This document shows, one piece after another, positions 1 to 7,735 of a DNA stretch of 22,611 nt. Under the pieces are notes generated by a model. The model was not told the DNA's origin, made no database searches, and saw nothing but the letters and a program-made list of their open reading frames with translations. The stretch covers positions 1-22,611 of the forward strand of contig NZ_CAJUHF010000051.1 of assembly GCF_910585845.1 (NCBI RefSeq). Direction: 5' to 3'. The first letter of the stretch is position 1. The number at the start of each line of letters is the position of its first letter. This DNA comes from an uncultured Bacteroides sp. (GTDB lineage Bacteria > Bacteroidota > Bacteroidia > Bacteroidales > Bacteroidaceae). The translations under genes and the position numbers were made by a program.

Positions 1-2
1 AT

Positions 3-101
3 ATCCTTCCTGTGTCTGTGATAAAAGCCAAGCAGCGCATCAAGAACAAGATCGGTCTGTCAAGCACGGACAGCCTGGACAAGTATATACAACAACATTG
101 A
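3..101 (+). CDS. C-terminal end of a probable HTH regulator (partial)
   Basis: Only the last 32 codons are in the window, so the gene begins upstream of base 1. The visible tail reads ILPVSVIKAKQRIKNKIG and then LSSTDSLDKYIQQH. A basic helix (KAKQRIKNKIG) followed by a short LSS..SLDKYI helix resembles the recognition helix and last helix of LuxR/GerE-like HTH domains, including those at the end of Bacteroidota TPR-containing regulators. That is a family resemblance, not a proof. The stop lies 15 bases before the ATG of the next gene, with GGGAGG in between, so the two are probably co-transcribed. It could also be another DNA-binding or non-regulatory protein, because too little is visible to exclude this. 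Confidence 0.5.
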   Translation: MLPVSVIKAKQRIKNKIGLSSTDSLDKYIQQH

Positions 102-116
102 CACTGGGAGGACATT

Positions 117-1817
117 ATGGAAAAGAAATGGGTATATACGGGAAAGAGGTGGATATATGATATCGGAGAAATTGCAGTCATTGTCCTGCAATTCGTTGCT
201 GTCTTCTCCTTGCTGTGTATGATATGTGCGGTCACTCCCGAACTTCCGGCGGGAGAGACCGTCGGGCAGTGGATGTGGTTCGGGAAAGGTGTATGGATTT
301 CGGCAGGATGCGTGATCGCTTCCTGCCTGGTACAGTATCTCAAGAAAGATTCCTGGGCGGAGATTCTGTGCTTCCAGTATTTCTCGAAGTCTGTGGCATG
401 GAGCATCGTGCTGTTGGGAGGCGTTGAGGCGGTGTGGGGCTTGCGGCAGTTATACGGTTTCTCGGTTTCCGGGCATTCGTTGTATGCCCTTACGGGTTCT
501 TTCTTTAACCCCGGCCCATACGGAGGATATCTGGCGATGGCGTTGCCTGTCTGCCTGCATTGTTACTTACACGCATCCAAGTGTAAAAAGAAGCATATCT
601 TCCGGCAAGCGGGGATAGGGATCGCAGGTATCTCAGGGCTTCTTGTCCTGTGTGTGCTTCCCGCCACGATGAGCCGTTCGGCGTGGATTGCCGCTACGGT
701 GGGTTGCGCCTGGGTGGCATATATGCATCGTGAGAAGCGGAAGTGGAAATATTTGTGGCGGAAATATTGGAGACGTTATCTCGCCTGGGGAACGGCGGGG
801 GTGCTTGTGTTAGCATTGGCGGGCGCGGGCGTTTTCTTTCTGAAACCCGATTCGGCATTAGGGCGCCTGTTCCTGTGGAAGATTGCCTGCCGTGCCATCG
901 CCGAACATCCTTGGGGATGCCCTTGGGGATTCGCATACGCCTACGGGGAGGCACAGGAAAAGTATTTCAGTAGCGGAAACTATGCCGCATGGGAAGAACG
1001 TGTGGCGGGAAGTCCCGAATATGCCTTCAATGAATATCTGGACTGCGCGTTGAACATAAGCCTGCCGCTCACCATCATACTGCTGTGCATGATTGTCATG
1101 TACTTGCGGATAGGGGTGATGTACAGGCAGTACGGGGTATGCGGGGCACTTCTGTCCTTGCTCCTTTTCTCCTTTTCTTCCTACCCAATGCATATACCGG
1201 GCTTTATGATGGCGGGAGTCTTCCTGTTGATTGCCTGCCGTGAGGGAATCCTTATCGGTAAATTCCTTATCGTGGGTGCCTGGCTGGCCGTATCGGTAGC
1301 AGGCTTGGGAGACAAATGGAAACAGGAAGAAGACGCCTGCCGGAAGTGGGCACATGCCCGGATGCTTTATCAGCTGGGAAGCCATGCCGCAGCGCAGAAA
1401 GCTTATGAGGAAATCCGTCCGGCATTGGACGACCGGGGAGCATTCCTGTTCGAATACGGCCACAGCCTGCATAAGTCGGGTAATTATGAGGAATCCGACT
1501 GGATATTACGTGCCGCCACTTACCGTAGCAACGCCCCCATGATACGGAACGTGATGGGAAAGAATTGCCAAGCGATGGGGTTCTACTGGCAGGCTGAGGC
1601 GTACTATCTGTCTGCCGTTCACCTGCTGCCGGGTAGGATTTACCCCTATTACCTGCTGGCCAAGCTCTATGCGGAACCGGAGTATCGGAACCGGGAGCGG
1701 TTCGAGGAGATGAAACGGATTGTGCTGACGAAGGAGCCAAAGGTCTACTCCACCGCCATCAAGGAGATGAGAGACGAGGTGGAGAAGATAGAAAATGAGT
1801 GGGAAATCAGGCAATAA
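117..1817 (+). CDS. O-antigen ligase/Wzy-like polytopic membrane protein with C-terminal TPRs
   Basis: This 566-aa inner-membrane protein has about ten or eleven hydrophobic segments between residues 15 and 400. The segment GSFFNPGPYGGYLAMALP (about 127-144) followed by SRSAW (about 185-189) is the pattern seen in O-antigen ligase/polymerase-like proteins (Wzy_C superfamily) of Bacteroidota. A large loop (about 243-310) lies between the central and last membrane segments, as expected for the family. Residues about 405-550 form TPR-like helices (YQLGSHAAAQKAYEEI, EYGHSLHKSGNYEESDWIL, AEAYYLSAVHLLPGRIYPYY). The family transfers or polymerises glycans, but some members act on other substrates. 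No glycan-synthesis genes are visible nearby, so the substrate is unknown. It follows a probable HTH gene by 15 bases and ends 14 bases from a convergent gene. Membrane topology and family are well supported; enzymatic role is inference. Confidence 0.75.
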   Translation: MEKKWVYTGKRWIYDIGEIAVIVLQFVAVFSLLCMICAVTPELPAGETVGQWMWFGKGVWISAGCVIASCLVQYLKKDSWAEILCFQYFSKSVAWSIVLLGGVEAVWGLRQLYGFSVSGHSLYALTGSFFNPGPYGGYLAMALPVCLHCYLHASKCKKKHIFRQAGIGIAGISGLLVLCVLPATMSRSAWIAATVGCAWVAYMHREKRKWKYLWRKYWRRYLAWGTAGVLVLALAGAGVFFLKPDSALGRLFLWKIACRAIAEHPWGCPWGFAYAYGEAQEKYFSSGNYAAWEERVAGSPEYAFNEYLDCALNISLPLTIILLCMIVMYLRIGVMYRQYGVCGALLSLLLFSFSSYPMHIPGFMMAGVFLLIACREGILIGKFLIVGAWLAVSVAGLGDKWKQEEDACRKWAHARMLYQLGSHAAAQKAYEEIRPALDDRGAFLFEYGHSLHKSGNYEESDWILRAATYRSNAPMIRNVMGKNCQAMGFYWQAEAYYLSAVHLLPGRIYPYYLLAKLYAEPEYRNRERFEEMKRIVLTKEPKVYSTAIKEMRDEVEKIENEWEIRQ

Positions 1818-1831
1818 TGTCAGCGTGCCGC

Positions 1832-2854
1832 CTATGAACTATATTGTTTCCCTTCCTCCAGATATCCCTTCTTGAACATATCTATGAACAAAAAGAACAG
1901 GGAAAGGAGCAACGGTCCGAAGATGATGCCCATGAAGCCGAAAAGGGAGAGTCCGATTACCACTCCGAAAACGGTAATGAGTGGATGGATGTCTGCCATC
2001 TTCTTCTGTATGATGAAACGTATCAGGTTGTCGAGTTGCGAAATGACCGCACCACCGTAGATGAGTAGTCCGATAGCTTGGAACCAGTTGCCGATCAATG
2101 CCATGTAAACGGCTATCGGAAACCAGACCAATGCCGTACCCACCATCGGGATGATACTGGCAAAGCAGGTCAGGAAGCCGGCAAACAGGATGTTAGGGGC
2201 ACCGAAAATCCAATAACCTATCATAGCTATTCCTCCTTGTATGACGGCAAGCAGCGGGATGCCGATTGCATTGGAGCGGATGATCATGTTGATTTCGTTG
2301 ATGACGTTCTGCGTATTGGTGGCGTTGAACGGTAACAGTTCGTTGACGTATTGTTCCATCTTCTTGCCGCCAATCAGCATGAAATAGAGCACAAAGACCA
2401 GTACGAAGATGTTGACGGTGAAACTGCTGATGCCTCCCATGATGGCTTGCCCGATGCAGGGAAGGAGGGAGATGACGTATGCGACCGTGTCTTTTCCCAA
2501 GATATAGTATCCGGTTTTGGCTTGGATGATGTTTGCCGTTTCCTCAAAGGGGGCTATGATGGCTTGCGGGTCTAGATTGATGTTTTGCAGATTGACGACG
2601 GTCAACCATACGACCAGTCCAAGAGGAACCAGAAAGAAGAGAATCGCCTCTGCCGTGATGAGGGCGGCAGCTATGCTACGTCTTATTTTTCGTCTGTCGG
2701 AGAGATACACCATCTGTTTCCTTACCAGGATGTAGATGGTCAAAGCTCCCAACAAACCGCCGATGAATGGGGCTATTTGTTCAAAAAGAATGATTCCCAG
2801 CCCGACTATGATGACTATCAGCGAATATTTCCAATATTTCTCCTTTGTACTCAT
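1832..2854 (-). CDS. AI-2E family transporter (PF01594-type permease)
   Basis: This 340-aa integral membrane protein has roughly eight hydrophobic segments. It opens with two helices (YSLIVIIVGLGIILFEQIAPFIGGLLGALTIY is hydrophobic throughout). The second half carries typical family text: GIPLLAVIQGGIAMIGYWIFG, FASIIPMVGTALVWFPIAVY and, near the end, LITVFGVVIGLSLFGFMGIIFGPLLLSL. The length is usual for the family. Members include the AI-2 exporter TqsA, Na+/H+ antiporters and many uncharacterised proteins, so the substrate cannot be named. It lies 77 bases downstream of the yciO-like gene on the same strand and may be the last gene of that unit. Its 3' end converges on the O-antigen-ligase-like gene with only 14 bases between stops and no obvious terminator hairpin. 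Confidence 0.88.
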   Translation of the reverse strand: MSTKEKYWKYSLIVIIVGLGIILFEQIAPFIGGLLGALTIYILVRKQMVYLSDRRKIRRSIAAALITAEAILFFLVPLGLVVWLTVVNLQNINLDPQAIIAPFEETANIIQAKTGYYILGKDTVAYVISLLPCIGQAIMGGISSFTVNIFVLVFVLYFMLIGGKKMEQYVNELLPFNATNTQNVINEINMIIRSNAIGIPLLAVIQGGIAMIGYWIFGAPNILFAGFLTCFASIIPMVGTALVWFPIAVYMALIGNWFQAIGLLIYGGAVISQLDNLIRFIIQKKMADIHPLITVFGVVIGLSLFGFMGIIFGPLLLSLFFLFIDMFKKGYLEEGKQYSS

Positions 2855-2931
2855 AAGGTCTCTATATTTCTTCTATAAAGAAACAGATAAGAGATGCAAA
2901 TGGTTTGGAAATAGATGCCGGAAGCCGAATT

Positions 2932-3546
2932 TTATTCTTCGTCTAACCAGCCTGCTCCTTGGCGTATGATTTCAGCTTCTCCGCGGGTACAGTCGACTAT
3001 GGTAGAAACCTCCGTGCCACCGATGCCGCCATCGATCACCAAATCGACAAGATCGCCGAATTTTTCATTGATCAGCTCAGGATCGGTGCAATACTCTATC
3101 TCCTCATGTTCGTCGTAGGGGAGGGTGGTGGTCATGATGGGGGCGTCCAGTATGCGGGCTATTTCCCGGATAATGGCGTTGTCGGGCATGCGGATGCCGA
3201 CCTCCTTACGGTTGCGGAATATCTTAGGCAGGCGGGTGGTACCGTTCAATATGAAGGTGAAGGCGCCAGGCAGGTTTCTCTTCATCAGTTTGAAAGTGCG
3301 GTTATCTACTTTGGCATACTCGCTAATGCTGCTCAGGTCGTAGCAGATGATGGAAAGGTTATTCTTTCGGAGATCGATATCCTTGATACGGCAGATGCGT
3401 TCGATGGCACGCTCTTTCAGTCCGTGGCAGCCGATGGCATACATGGTGTCGGTGGGGTAGATGATGAGTCCGCCGTCGTTCAGAATGTCTGCCACTTGTT
3501 GCAGATGTTGGGGATTGTTGTTCTTTTCGTAAAGTTTCAGCAGCAT
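2932..3546 (-). CDS. Sua5/YciO/YrdC/YwlC family protein (YciO-type)
   Basis: This 204-aa protein carries a YrdC-like fold: GGLIIYPTDTMYAIGCH near residue 25-41, a KDIDLRKNNLSIIC segment, and KRNLPGAFTFIL, matching the conserved PGxxT region. YrdC/Sua5 makes threonylcarbamoyl-AMP from Thr, bicarbonate and ATP for the t6A modification of tRNA. YciO-type paralogues share the fold, but their role is less certain. The length (about 206 aa for E. coli YciO) and the lack of a C-terminal Sua5 domain favour the YciO branch. The ATG at 3546 was chosen because a good promoter lies at 3575-3606. The open frame continues upstream to 3879, but that stretch lies in the helicase gene and has no family resemblance. 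Neighbours are the helicase upstream and the AI-2E permease downstream. Confidence 0.88.
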   Translation of the reverse strand: MLLKLYEKNNNPQHLQQVADILNDGGLIIYPTDTMYAIGCHGLKERAIERICRIKDIDLRKNNLSIICYDLSSISEYAKVDNRTFKLMKRNLPGAFTFILNGTTRLPKIFRNRKEVGIRMPDNAIIREIARILDAPIMTTTLPYDEHEEIEYCTDPELINEKFGDLVDLVIDGGIGGTEVSTIVDCTRGEAEIIRQGAGWLDEE

Positions 3547-3574
3547 AATGGATGGGGATTGATATATGAACGTA

Positions 3575-3606
3575 CAAAAGTAAGAAATAAGTTTCTTATT
3601 TTCAAA
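3575..3606 (-). promoter_or_regulatory. Bacteroides-type promoter for the yciO-like gene
   Basis: On the minus strand a TTTG (3606-3603) is followed after exactly 20 bases by TACTTTTG (3582-3575). This fits the Bacteroides primary-sigma consensus TTTG / TAnnTTTG with the expected spacing. The start of transcription would fall a few bases below 3575, giving a leader of about 20 bases before the ATG at 3546. It lies entirely between the helicase stop and the yciO-like start, so yciO and probably the AI-2E gene can be expressed independently of the helicase. Confidence 0.7.
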
Positions 3607-3614
3607 GTAATTGT

Positions 3615-5618
3615 TCATTTCTTCCTTTTGCGTAGTTCCTCGGCAATCCGCCATTGTAGGGCGGCTTCCATCTCTTTGCCGGCTTGCATCAGGGCATCGC
3701 CGAAAAGCTCGTGTGCTCCGGCATGTTCCGGTTTCAGGGTGGTGGCCTTGTCCAGGTCGGCAATGGCTGCTTCTGTCTTTTGTAGTTTCAGGCGTATTTT
3801 TCCACGGTTGTAGACGGCTTTGAATTCCGTTGGACGCAGCTTCACGGCACGGGTAAGGCACTCTTCCGCTTCCAGGCACTTGCCATCGTTGAAGAGGGTG
3901 ACTCCTTTACGTACCCATGCATCGGTGTATTCTGGATAGAGTTCCAGTGCTTTGTCATAATTGGCAAGGGCGGAGCGGACATCATGGGCAAGGGTGATGG
4001 ATTCATTACCCATCAGGTAATATTCCCGTGCGTAGGTTTGCAGGCGTTTTTGCTGTTCTGTCATTTGCGCTTTTAGCTGTTCATTGCTGTCGCGCAGCTT
4101 GTTGATAACACCTAATTTCCGACGGATGAGCCGTTTGACAGCGGGCTTTTCGATGTCATACCGGGAGTGTATGGCTCGGAAAAAATGGTTGAGGAACTCT
4201 TCAAAGTCTCCTTGGTCGAAAGCTTTGGAGGCGGCGGCATAATCTACGTCGGCTTGCGCCTGTTTCAGTGCCCGGTCGATGGCTTGCCGGTTGTTGAAGC
4301 GTTCGGAGAAATGGACTATCTCCGGGCGTACAAAGATGTCGGCGCGGTTGACCGGTCTTTTTAGTTGGATGCCTTCCAGCGAGGTGCATCGGCTGAGGGC
4401 TACGTAAGCCTGTCCACCGGCAAATACGCCGCCGGTGAAGTCGATAACGACCCGGCTGAAGGTCAGTCCCTGGCTTTTGTGGATGGTGATGGCCCATGCC
4501 AGCCGTACGGGGAATTGCGAGAAGGTGCCGAGTACTTCCTCTTCTATCTCCTTTTTCTTTTCGTTGTATTTGTAGCGGATGTTCTTCCACGATTCCGGCT
4601 TGACGTCGCACTCTTTCCCGTCATCGGTGATGATGTAGAGGGTTTCGTCTTCTTCGTCGAAGCCGCTGACTACGCCTATGGTGCCGTTCACCCAGTGATG
4701 GTCGAAGTCATTCTTAATGAAGATGACCTGTGCTCCCGGTTTCAATACCAGCTCCCGTGAGGTGGGCAGGCTGCTTTCCGGAAAGTCGCCTGTGACTTCG
4801 CCGTGAAAGGTTACGGGAACTCCGGGCAATTCGGCAAGTTTCCGATCGTTGATGTAATCTACGTTGTCGCGGCGGGTGGCGAGGGTGATGTACATATCTT
4901 CTTCATGCTCTTCGATGTCGGTGCCGTAGCGGGTGTTGAGCAGTTGCAGGTCGGCACTGCCTGCCGTATTGCTGCGGATATGGTCCAGAACGCCGACAAA
5001 GACTTTGTCTGTCTGGCGGTAGACCTTCTGGAGCTCGATGGAGACGAGGTCTATCTGGCTGAATACTTTTGCCGAAAAGAAGTAGGCGGTGGGATAGAAT
5101 CGGTTCAGTATTTCCCGTTCGTCGCTTTTCACTACAGGTTCGAGCTGGAAGACGTCACCTACCAATAGAAGTTGTTTTCCGCCGAAAGGTTCGCGCAAGT
5201 TGCGGGAGTAGACACGTAAGATGCGGTCTACGGCATCAATGAGATCGGCACGCACCATTGAGATCTCGTCTATGATAATAAGCTCCAATTCTTCCAGCAA
5301 TTTCCGTTGCGGCTTGGTGTATTTGAAGAACTCATGGATACGTCCTCGTTGCAGGCTCAAGTTCGGATCGTCGGGCAGTAAGGGATAGAAAGGCAGTTTG
5401 AAGAAACTGTGCAAGGTACTGCCTCCGGCATTGATGGCGGCAATGCCGGTGGGAGCCAGTACAACATGTTTTTTCTTGGTATTCTGACAGATATACTTCA
5501 GAAAAGTAGATTTACCCGTACCCGCCTTTCCGGTTAGGAAGACGGACTGTCGGGTATATTGTATGAGGTTCAGGGCATCCTGAAACTCTTTGTTGTTGGT
5601 ATCTATCGCTTGAGCCAA
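3615..5618 (-). CDS. PIF1/RecD-like SF1 DNA helicase with C-terminal TPR domain
   Basis: This 667-aa protein has SF1 helicase motifs. Walker A is GKAGTGKST (residues 30-38), Walker B is IIIDEISM (114-121), and GDVFQLEPV (154-162) is motif III. AWAITIHKSQGLTFSRVVIDF and YVALSRCTSLEGI (about 374-420) are the UvrD_C_2 region typical of PIF1/RecD-type enzymes. After a charged linker (about 500-540), three or so TPR units follow (NYDKALELYPEYTDAWVRKGVTLF, AEECLTRAVKLRPTEFKAVYN, AIADLDKATTLKPEHAGAHEL), ending in a basic RKRKK tail. Such enzymes unwind duplex DNA 5' to 3'. The TPRs suggest a partner protein that is not identifiable here. No ATG fits: the only reasonable start is TTG at 5618, since the frame upstream is closed by the stop of the HAD gene at 5655-5657. 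It lies 36 bases after that gene, so co-transcription is likely. Confidence 0.88.
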   Translation of the reverse strand: MAQAIDTNNKEFQDALNLIQYTRQSVFLTGKAGTGKSTFLKYICQNTKKKHVVLAPTGIAAINAGGSTLHSFFKLPFYPLLPDDPNLSLQRGRIHEFFKYTKPQRKLLEELELIIIDEISMVRADLIDAVDRILRVYSRNLREPFGGKQLLLVGDVFQLEPVVKSDEREILNRFYPTAYFFSAKVFSQIDLVSIELQKVYRQTDKVFVGVLDHIRSNTAGSADLQLLNTRYGTDIEEHEEDMYITLATRRDNVDYINDRKLAELPGVPVTFHGEVTGDFPESSLPTSRELVLKPGAQVIFIKNDFDHHWVNGTIGVVSGFDEEDETLYIITDDGKECDVKPESWKNIRYKYNEKKKEIEEEVLGTFSQFPVRLAWAITIHKSQGLTFSRVVIDFTGGVFAGGQAYVALSRCTSLEGIQLKRPVNRADIFVRPEIVHFSERFNNRQAIDRALKQAQADVDYAAASKAFDQGDFEEFLNHFFRAIHSRYDIEKPAVKRLIRRKLGVINKLRDSNEQLKAQMTEQQKRLQTYAREYYLMGNESITLAHDVRSALANYDKALELYPEYTDAWVRKGVTLFNDGKCLEAEECLTRAVKLRPTEFKAVYNRGKIRLKLQKTEAAIADLDKATTLKPEHAGAHELFGDALMQAGKEMEAALQWRIAEELRKRKK

Positions 5619-5654
5619 GAGGATGGAAGATTTATCATTAAAAAATGGTAAAGA

Positions 5655-6440
5655 CTATATGATGGAGAAATGCCGGAGGGCGTTGGCTATTCCGTCTTCG
5701 TCCACTGAGGTGGTGATATAGTCGGCATGTATCTTCACGTCGTCTGCGGCATTGCCCATAGCTACGCCGATGGCAGCATGGCGCAACATGCTTATGTCAT
5801 TGCCTCCGTCGCCGAATGCCATTGTCTCCTCCAGGCGGATGCCGAAGTGGTTGATGATCTCATCTATGCCTTTTTGCTTGGTATTTCCTTTGGCGGTGAT
5901 GTCGGTGAAAGCGGGAAACCATCGTCCGGCTTCGCATCCAGATAGTTGGGGCAGGATTTCCTGTTCCTGTTCTTGGGTGATGAACGGTGTCATTTGGAAT
6001 ATCTCCTGTCCAATGGCTTCTTGGGGAGTCTTCTCGGGAATGATGTCCACTTTCAGAAACTCGTTGAATATCTTCTTCACCCTGTCGTCCGGCTGGCAGA
6101 CACAAATGTCATGCTCACTGACGAAGATGCAGGGGAAGTGTTCTCGCGCAGAGATTTGTGCCAACCTCTGTACATCGGTGGCGGGTATGGCACTTTTGTA
6201 AATCACTGTCTTGCCAGTGAAGCAATATCCGCCGTTCATGGTGATGTAACCGTCTATCAATCCGCGGTCCTGTAGGGCTGAGACGTTATTGATGATGACT
6301 GCGGGGCGTCCCGTGGCAATAAATATCCGTATACCTTTTGCCTTGGCGGCAGCGATGGCCTCGATAGTTGTTTCAGGAATGTTATGGGTGGCAAAGCTTA
6401 CTAATGTGCCGTCTATATCAAAAAACAGGGCTTTAATCAT
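5655..6440 (-). CDS. Cof-type HAD-IIB phosphatase
   Basis: This 261-aa soluble protein is a haloacid dehalogenase-superfamily phosphatase of the Cof/IIB subtype. Motif I is FFDIDGTL, with nucleophile D8 and acid/base D10. Motif II lies in IFIATGR (about 39-45), the motif III lysine is in KGNTKQKG (184-191), and motif IV is GDGGND (210-215). The large insert between motifs II and III is the type IIB cap. Family members dephosphorylate sugar phosphates, PLP or FMN-type intermediates with broad specificity, so no substrate is assigned. It is the first gene of the minus-strand group (HAD, helicase) and is divergent from the prenyltransferase gene, with a candidate -7 promoter element just upstream at 6464-6471. 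The length and start are normal for the family. Confidence 0.9.
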   Translation of the reverse strand: MIKALFFDIDGTLVSFATHNIPETTIEAIAAAKAKGIRIFIATGRPAVIINNVSALQDRGLIDGYITMNGGYCFTGKTVIYKSAIPATDVQRLAQISAREHFPCIFVSEHDICVCQPDDRVKKIFNEFLKVDIIPEKTPQEAIGQEIFQMTPFITQEQEQEILPQLSGCEAGRWFPAFTDITAKGNTKQKGIDEIINHFGIRLEETMAFGDGGNDISMLRHAAIGVAMGNAADDVKIHADYITTSVDEDGIANALRHFSII

Positions 6441-6463
6441 ACTCTTTCGATTTTACTTGTGTG

Positions 6464-6471
6464 CAAAAATA
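6464..6471 (-). promoter_or_regulatory. Candidate -7 promoter element for the HAD gene
   Basis: The minus strand reads TATTTTTG, a match to TAnnTTTG, 23 bases before the ATG at 6440. No TTTG is visible at the expected -33 distance, so this is a half-match. It is one arm of a perfect 11-bp inverted repeat (6463-6473 and 6491-6501) whose other arm carries the plus-strand element. Confidence 0.45.
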
Positions 6472-6492
6472 CGGAAAAACGAGGATAATTCG

Positions 6493-6500
6493 TATTTTTG
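6493..6500 (+). promoter_or_regulatory. Candidate -7 promoter element for the prenyltransferase gene
   Basis: The plus strand reads TATTTTTG, a match to TAnnTTTG, with no clear TTTG at -33. Transcription from here would give a leader of about 145 bases before the ATG at 6650. A weaker alternative pair (TTTG at 6571-6574, ATTATTTG at 6597-6604, 22-base spacer) would give a leader of only about 40 bases. The sequence does not decide between them. Confidence 0.4.
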
Positions 6501-6530
6501 CGCGCAAATAAATGATAATTGGGTATGCGA

Positions 6531-6635
6531 CCACTCAGCTTGAGTGGATAGGGCAATAACCAGGTTATTGTTTGTGGGATTTTAATTTTTTAATAGATTA
6601 TTTGCGAAGGTGACCGAATGGGTTACAGATTCGCA
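6531..6635 (+). promoter_or_regulatory. Structured 5' leader with three hairpins before the prenyltransferase gene
   Basis: Three consecutive stems can be paired by eye. The first is CCACTC/GAGTGG (6531-6536 with 6542-6547, loop AGCTT). The second is CAATAAC/GTTATTG (6554-6560 with 6564-6570, loop CAG). The third is TGCGAA/TTCGCA (6603-6608 with 6630-6635), enclosing GTGACC/GGTTAC (6610-6615 with 6621-6626, one G-U pair). The third ends 14 bases before the ATG at 6650, so it could affect translation initiation. It was not recognised as any known riboswitch class. No energy calculation was possible. Confidence 0.4.
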
Positions 6636-6649
6636 TAAATGAACAAACA

Positions 6650-7528
6650 ATGGATAAACATTCTTTGAAAGATTGGTTGATTGCCGTGCGCCCTTGGTCG
6701 TTTCCGGCATCTGCAATGCCGGTGATTGTGACATTGGCATATTTATATTGGGCATATGGTGTGACAAATTTGCAAAATGGCGTGCTGGCGCTGGTGGGTA
6801 TCATTATCTTCCATGCATCAGGCAATGCATGGAGTGATTATTTTGATTTCAAGCGTGGGGTGGATCGGACAGATACTTTTGGCGTGAAGACACTGACCAG
6901 CGGGCAGTTTGTTCCGGTAGAAATTCGCAATCTGGCGTTGGGATTATTGCTTCCGGCTGTGGCTATTGGACTTTGGCTGGTGTTGCGAACGGGACTGCCT
7001 TTACTCTGGATAGGAGTTGGGGGAGCAGTTTGTTCGTTAGGATATCCTTGGTTGAAATACCGTGCTTTCGGAGACGCTGTCATCTTTGTGGCGTATGCCA
7101 TATTGCCGGCTTTGGGAGTGTCTTACGTTGTCATGGGAGAGTTCGTGTCCGATCTTTTGTTGATTATGGTGCCGGTGGGACTGATAACAGTAGCCATACT
7201 CCATGCCAATAATACCCGTGACATAGAGACCGACATGCGTGCAGAGATCAGTACCCTTGCGATGAAGTTGGGTAAGAAGACAGATGTCTATCTTTATATA
7301 TTCGAGATCGTTTTCCCGTTGCTGTGGGTAGTTGTTTGTGTGGTGCTGGGGTATTTCTCTTATTGGTCGTTGCTGGTCATGCTGGGAGTTTTGCCAGCTG
7401 TGGCCAATGCCCGCGCCATGTGGCGTTTGCCGAAAGAGGGGATCTGCGCGATATCCAATCTGGATGAGAAAACGGCGAAGTTGCAACTTCTGTTCAGCCT
7501 ATTGTTCGCGGTGACGTTCCTTATATAA
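6650..7528 (+). CDS. menA: UbiA-family prenyltransferase, probable 1,4-dihydroxy-2-naphthoate prenyltransferase (MenA-like)
   Basis: This 292-aa polytopic membrane protein (about eight or nine segments) has two Asp-rich motifs. The first is NAWSDYFDFKRGVD (N59, D63, D66, D72), which binds prenyl diphosphate through Mg2+. The second is NNTRDIETD (N187-D195). RPWSFPASAMPV at the N-terminus and GYPWLKYRAFGDAVIF in the middle match the arrangement of MenA, which attaches the polyprenyl tail to DHNA in menaquinone synthesis. The second motif followed by STLAMKLG is particularly MenA-like. Other UbiA enzymes cannot be strictly excluded, and no other men gene is in the window. It lies downstream of divergent promoter elements and a hairpin-rich leader. 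The 207 bases after it hold short AT-rich repeats (AATTCAA at 7532 and 7546) but no gene. Confidence 0.8.
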   Translation: MDKHSLKDWLIAVRPWSFPASAMPVIVTLAYLYWAYGVTNLQNGVLALVGIIIFHASGNAWSDYFDFKRGVDRTDTFGVKTLTSGQFVPVEIRNLALGLLLPAVAIGLWLVLRTGLPLLWIGVGGAVCSLGYPWLKYRAFGDAVIFVAYAILPALGVSYVVMGEFVSDLLLIMVPVGLITVAILHANNTRDIETDMRAEISTLAMKLGKKTDVYLYIFEIVFPLLWVVVCVVLGYFSYWSLLVMLGVLPAVANARAMWRLPKEGICAISNLDEKTAKLQLLFSLLFAVTFLI

Positions 7529-7735
7529 TACAATTCAAAATATAAAATTCAAGATATAATAGAGTTTATACAGAATAAGAAACAGGGTGATTGAGAATCA
7601 GTGTCCTAAAAACTTATTCGATATATTGTCTAATATAATCAAGGGATATGATAAAAACATGAGTAGGATAGTTCCTTCTAACTCTTGGTAACTTTTTGAA
7701 CAGAAGAATAGGAAATGAATAATCATTAATATGAT

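Noticed and set aside
2959..3813. A 284-codon plus-strand open frame over the YciO-like and helicase genes
   Set aside because: It overlaps two well-supported genes on the other strand and has no recognisable family text.
3547..3879. Upstream extension of the YciO-like frame to 3879
   Set aside because: The added residues overlap the helicase gene and are low in family similarity, and the promoter at 3575-3606 would lie inside the extension.
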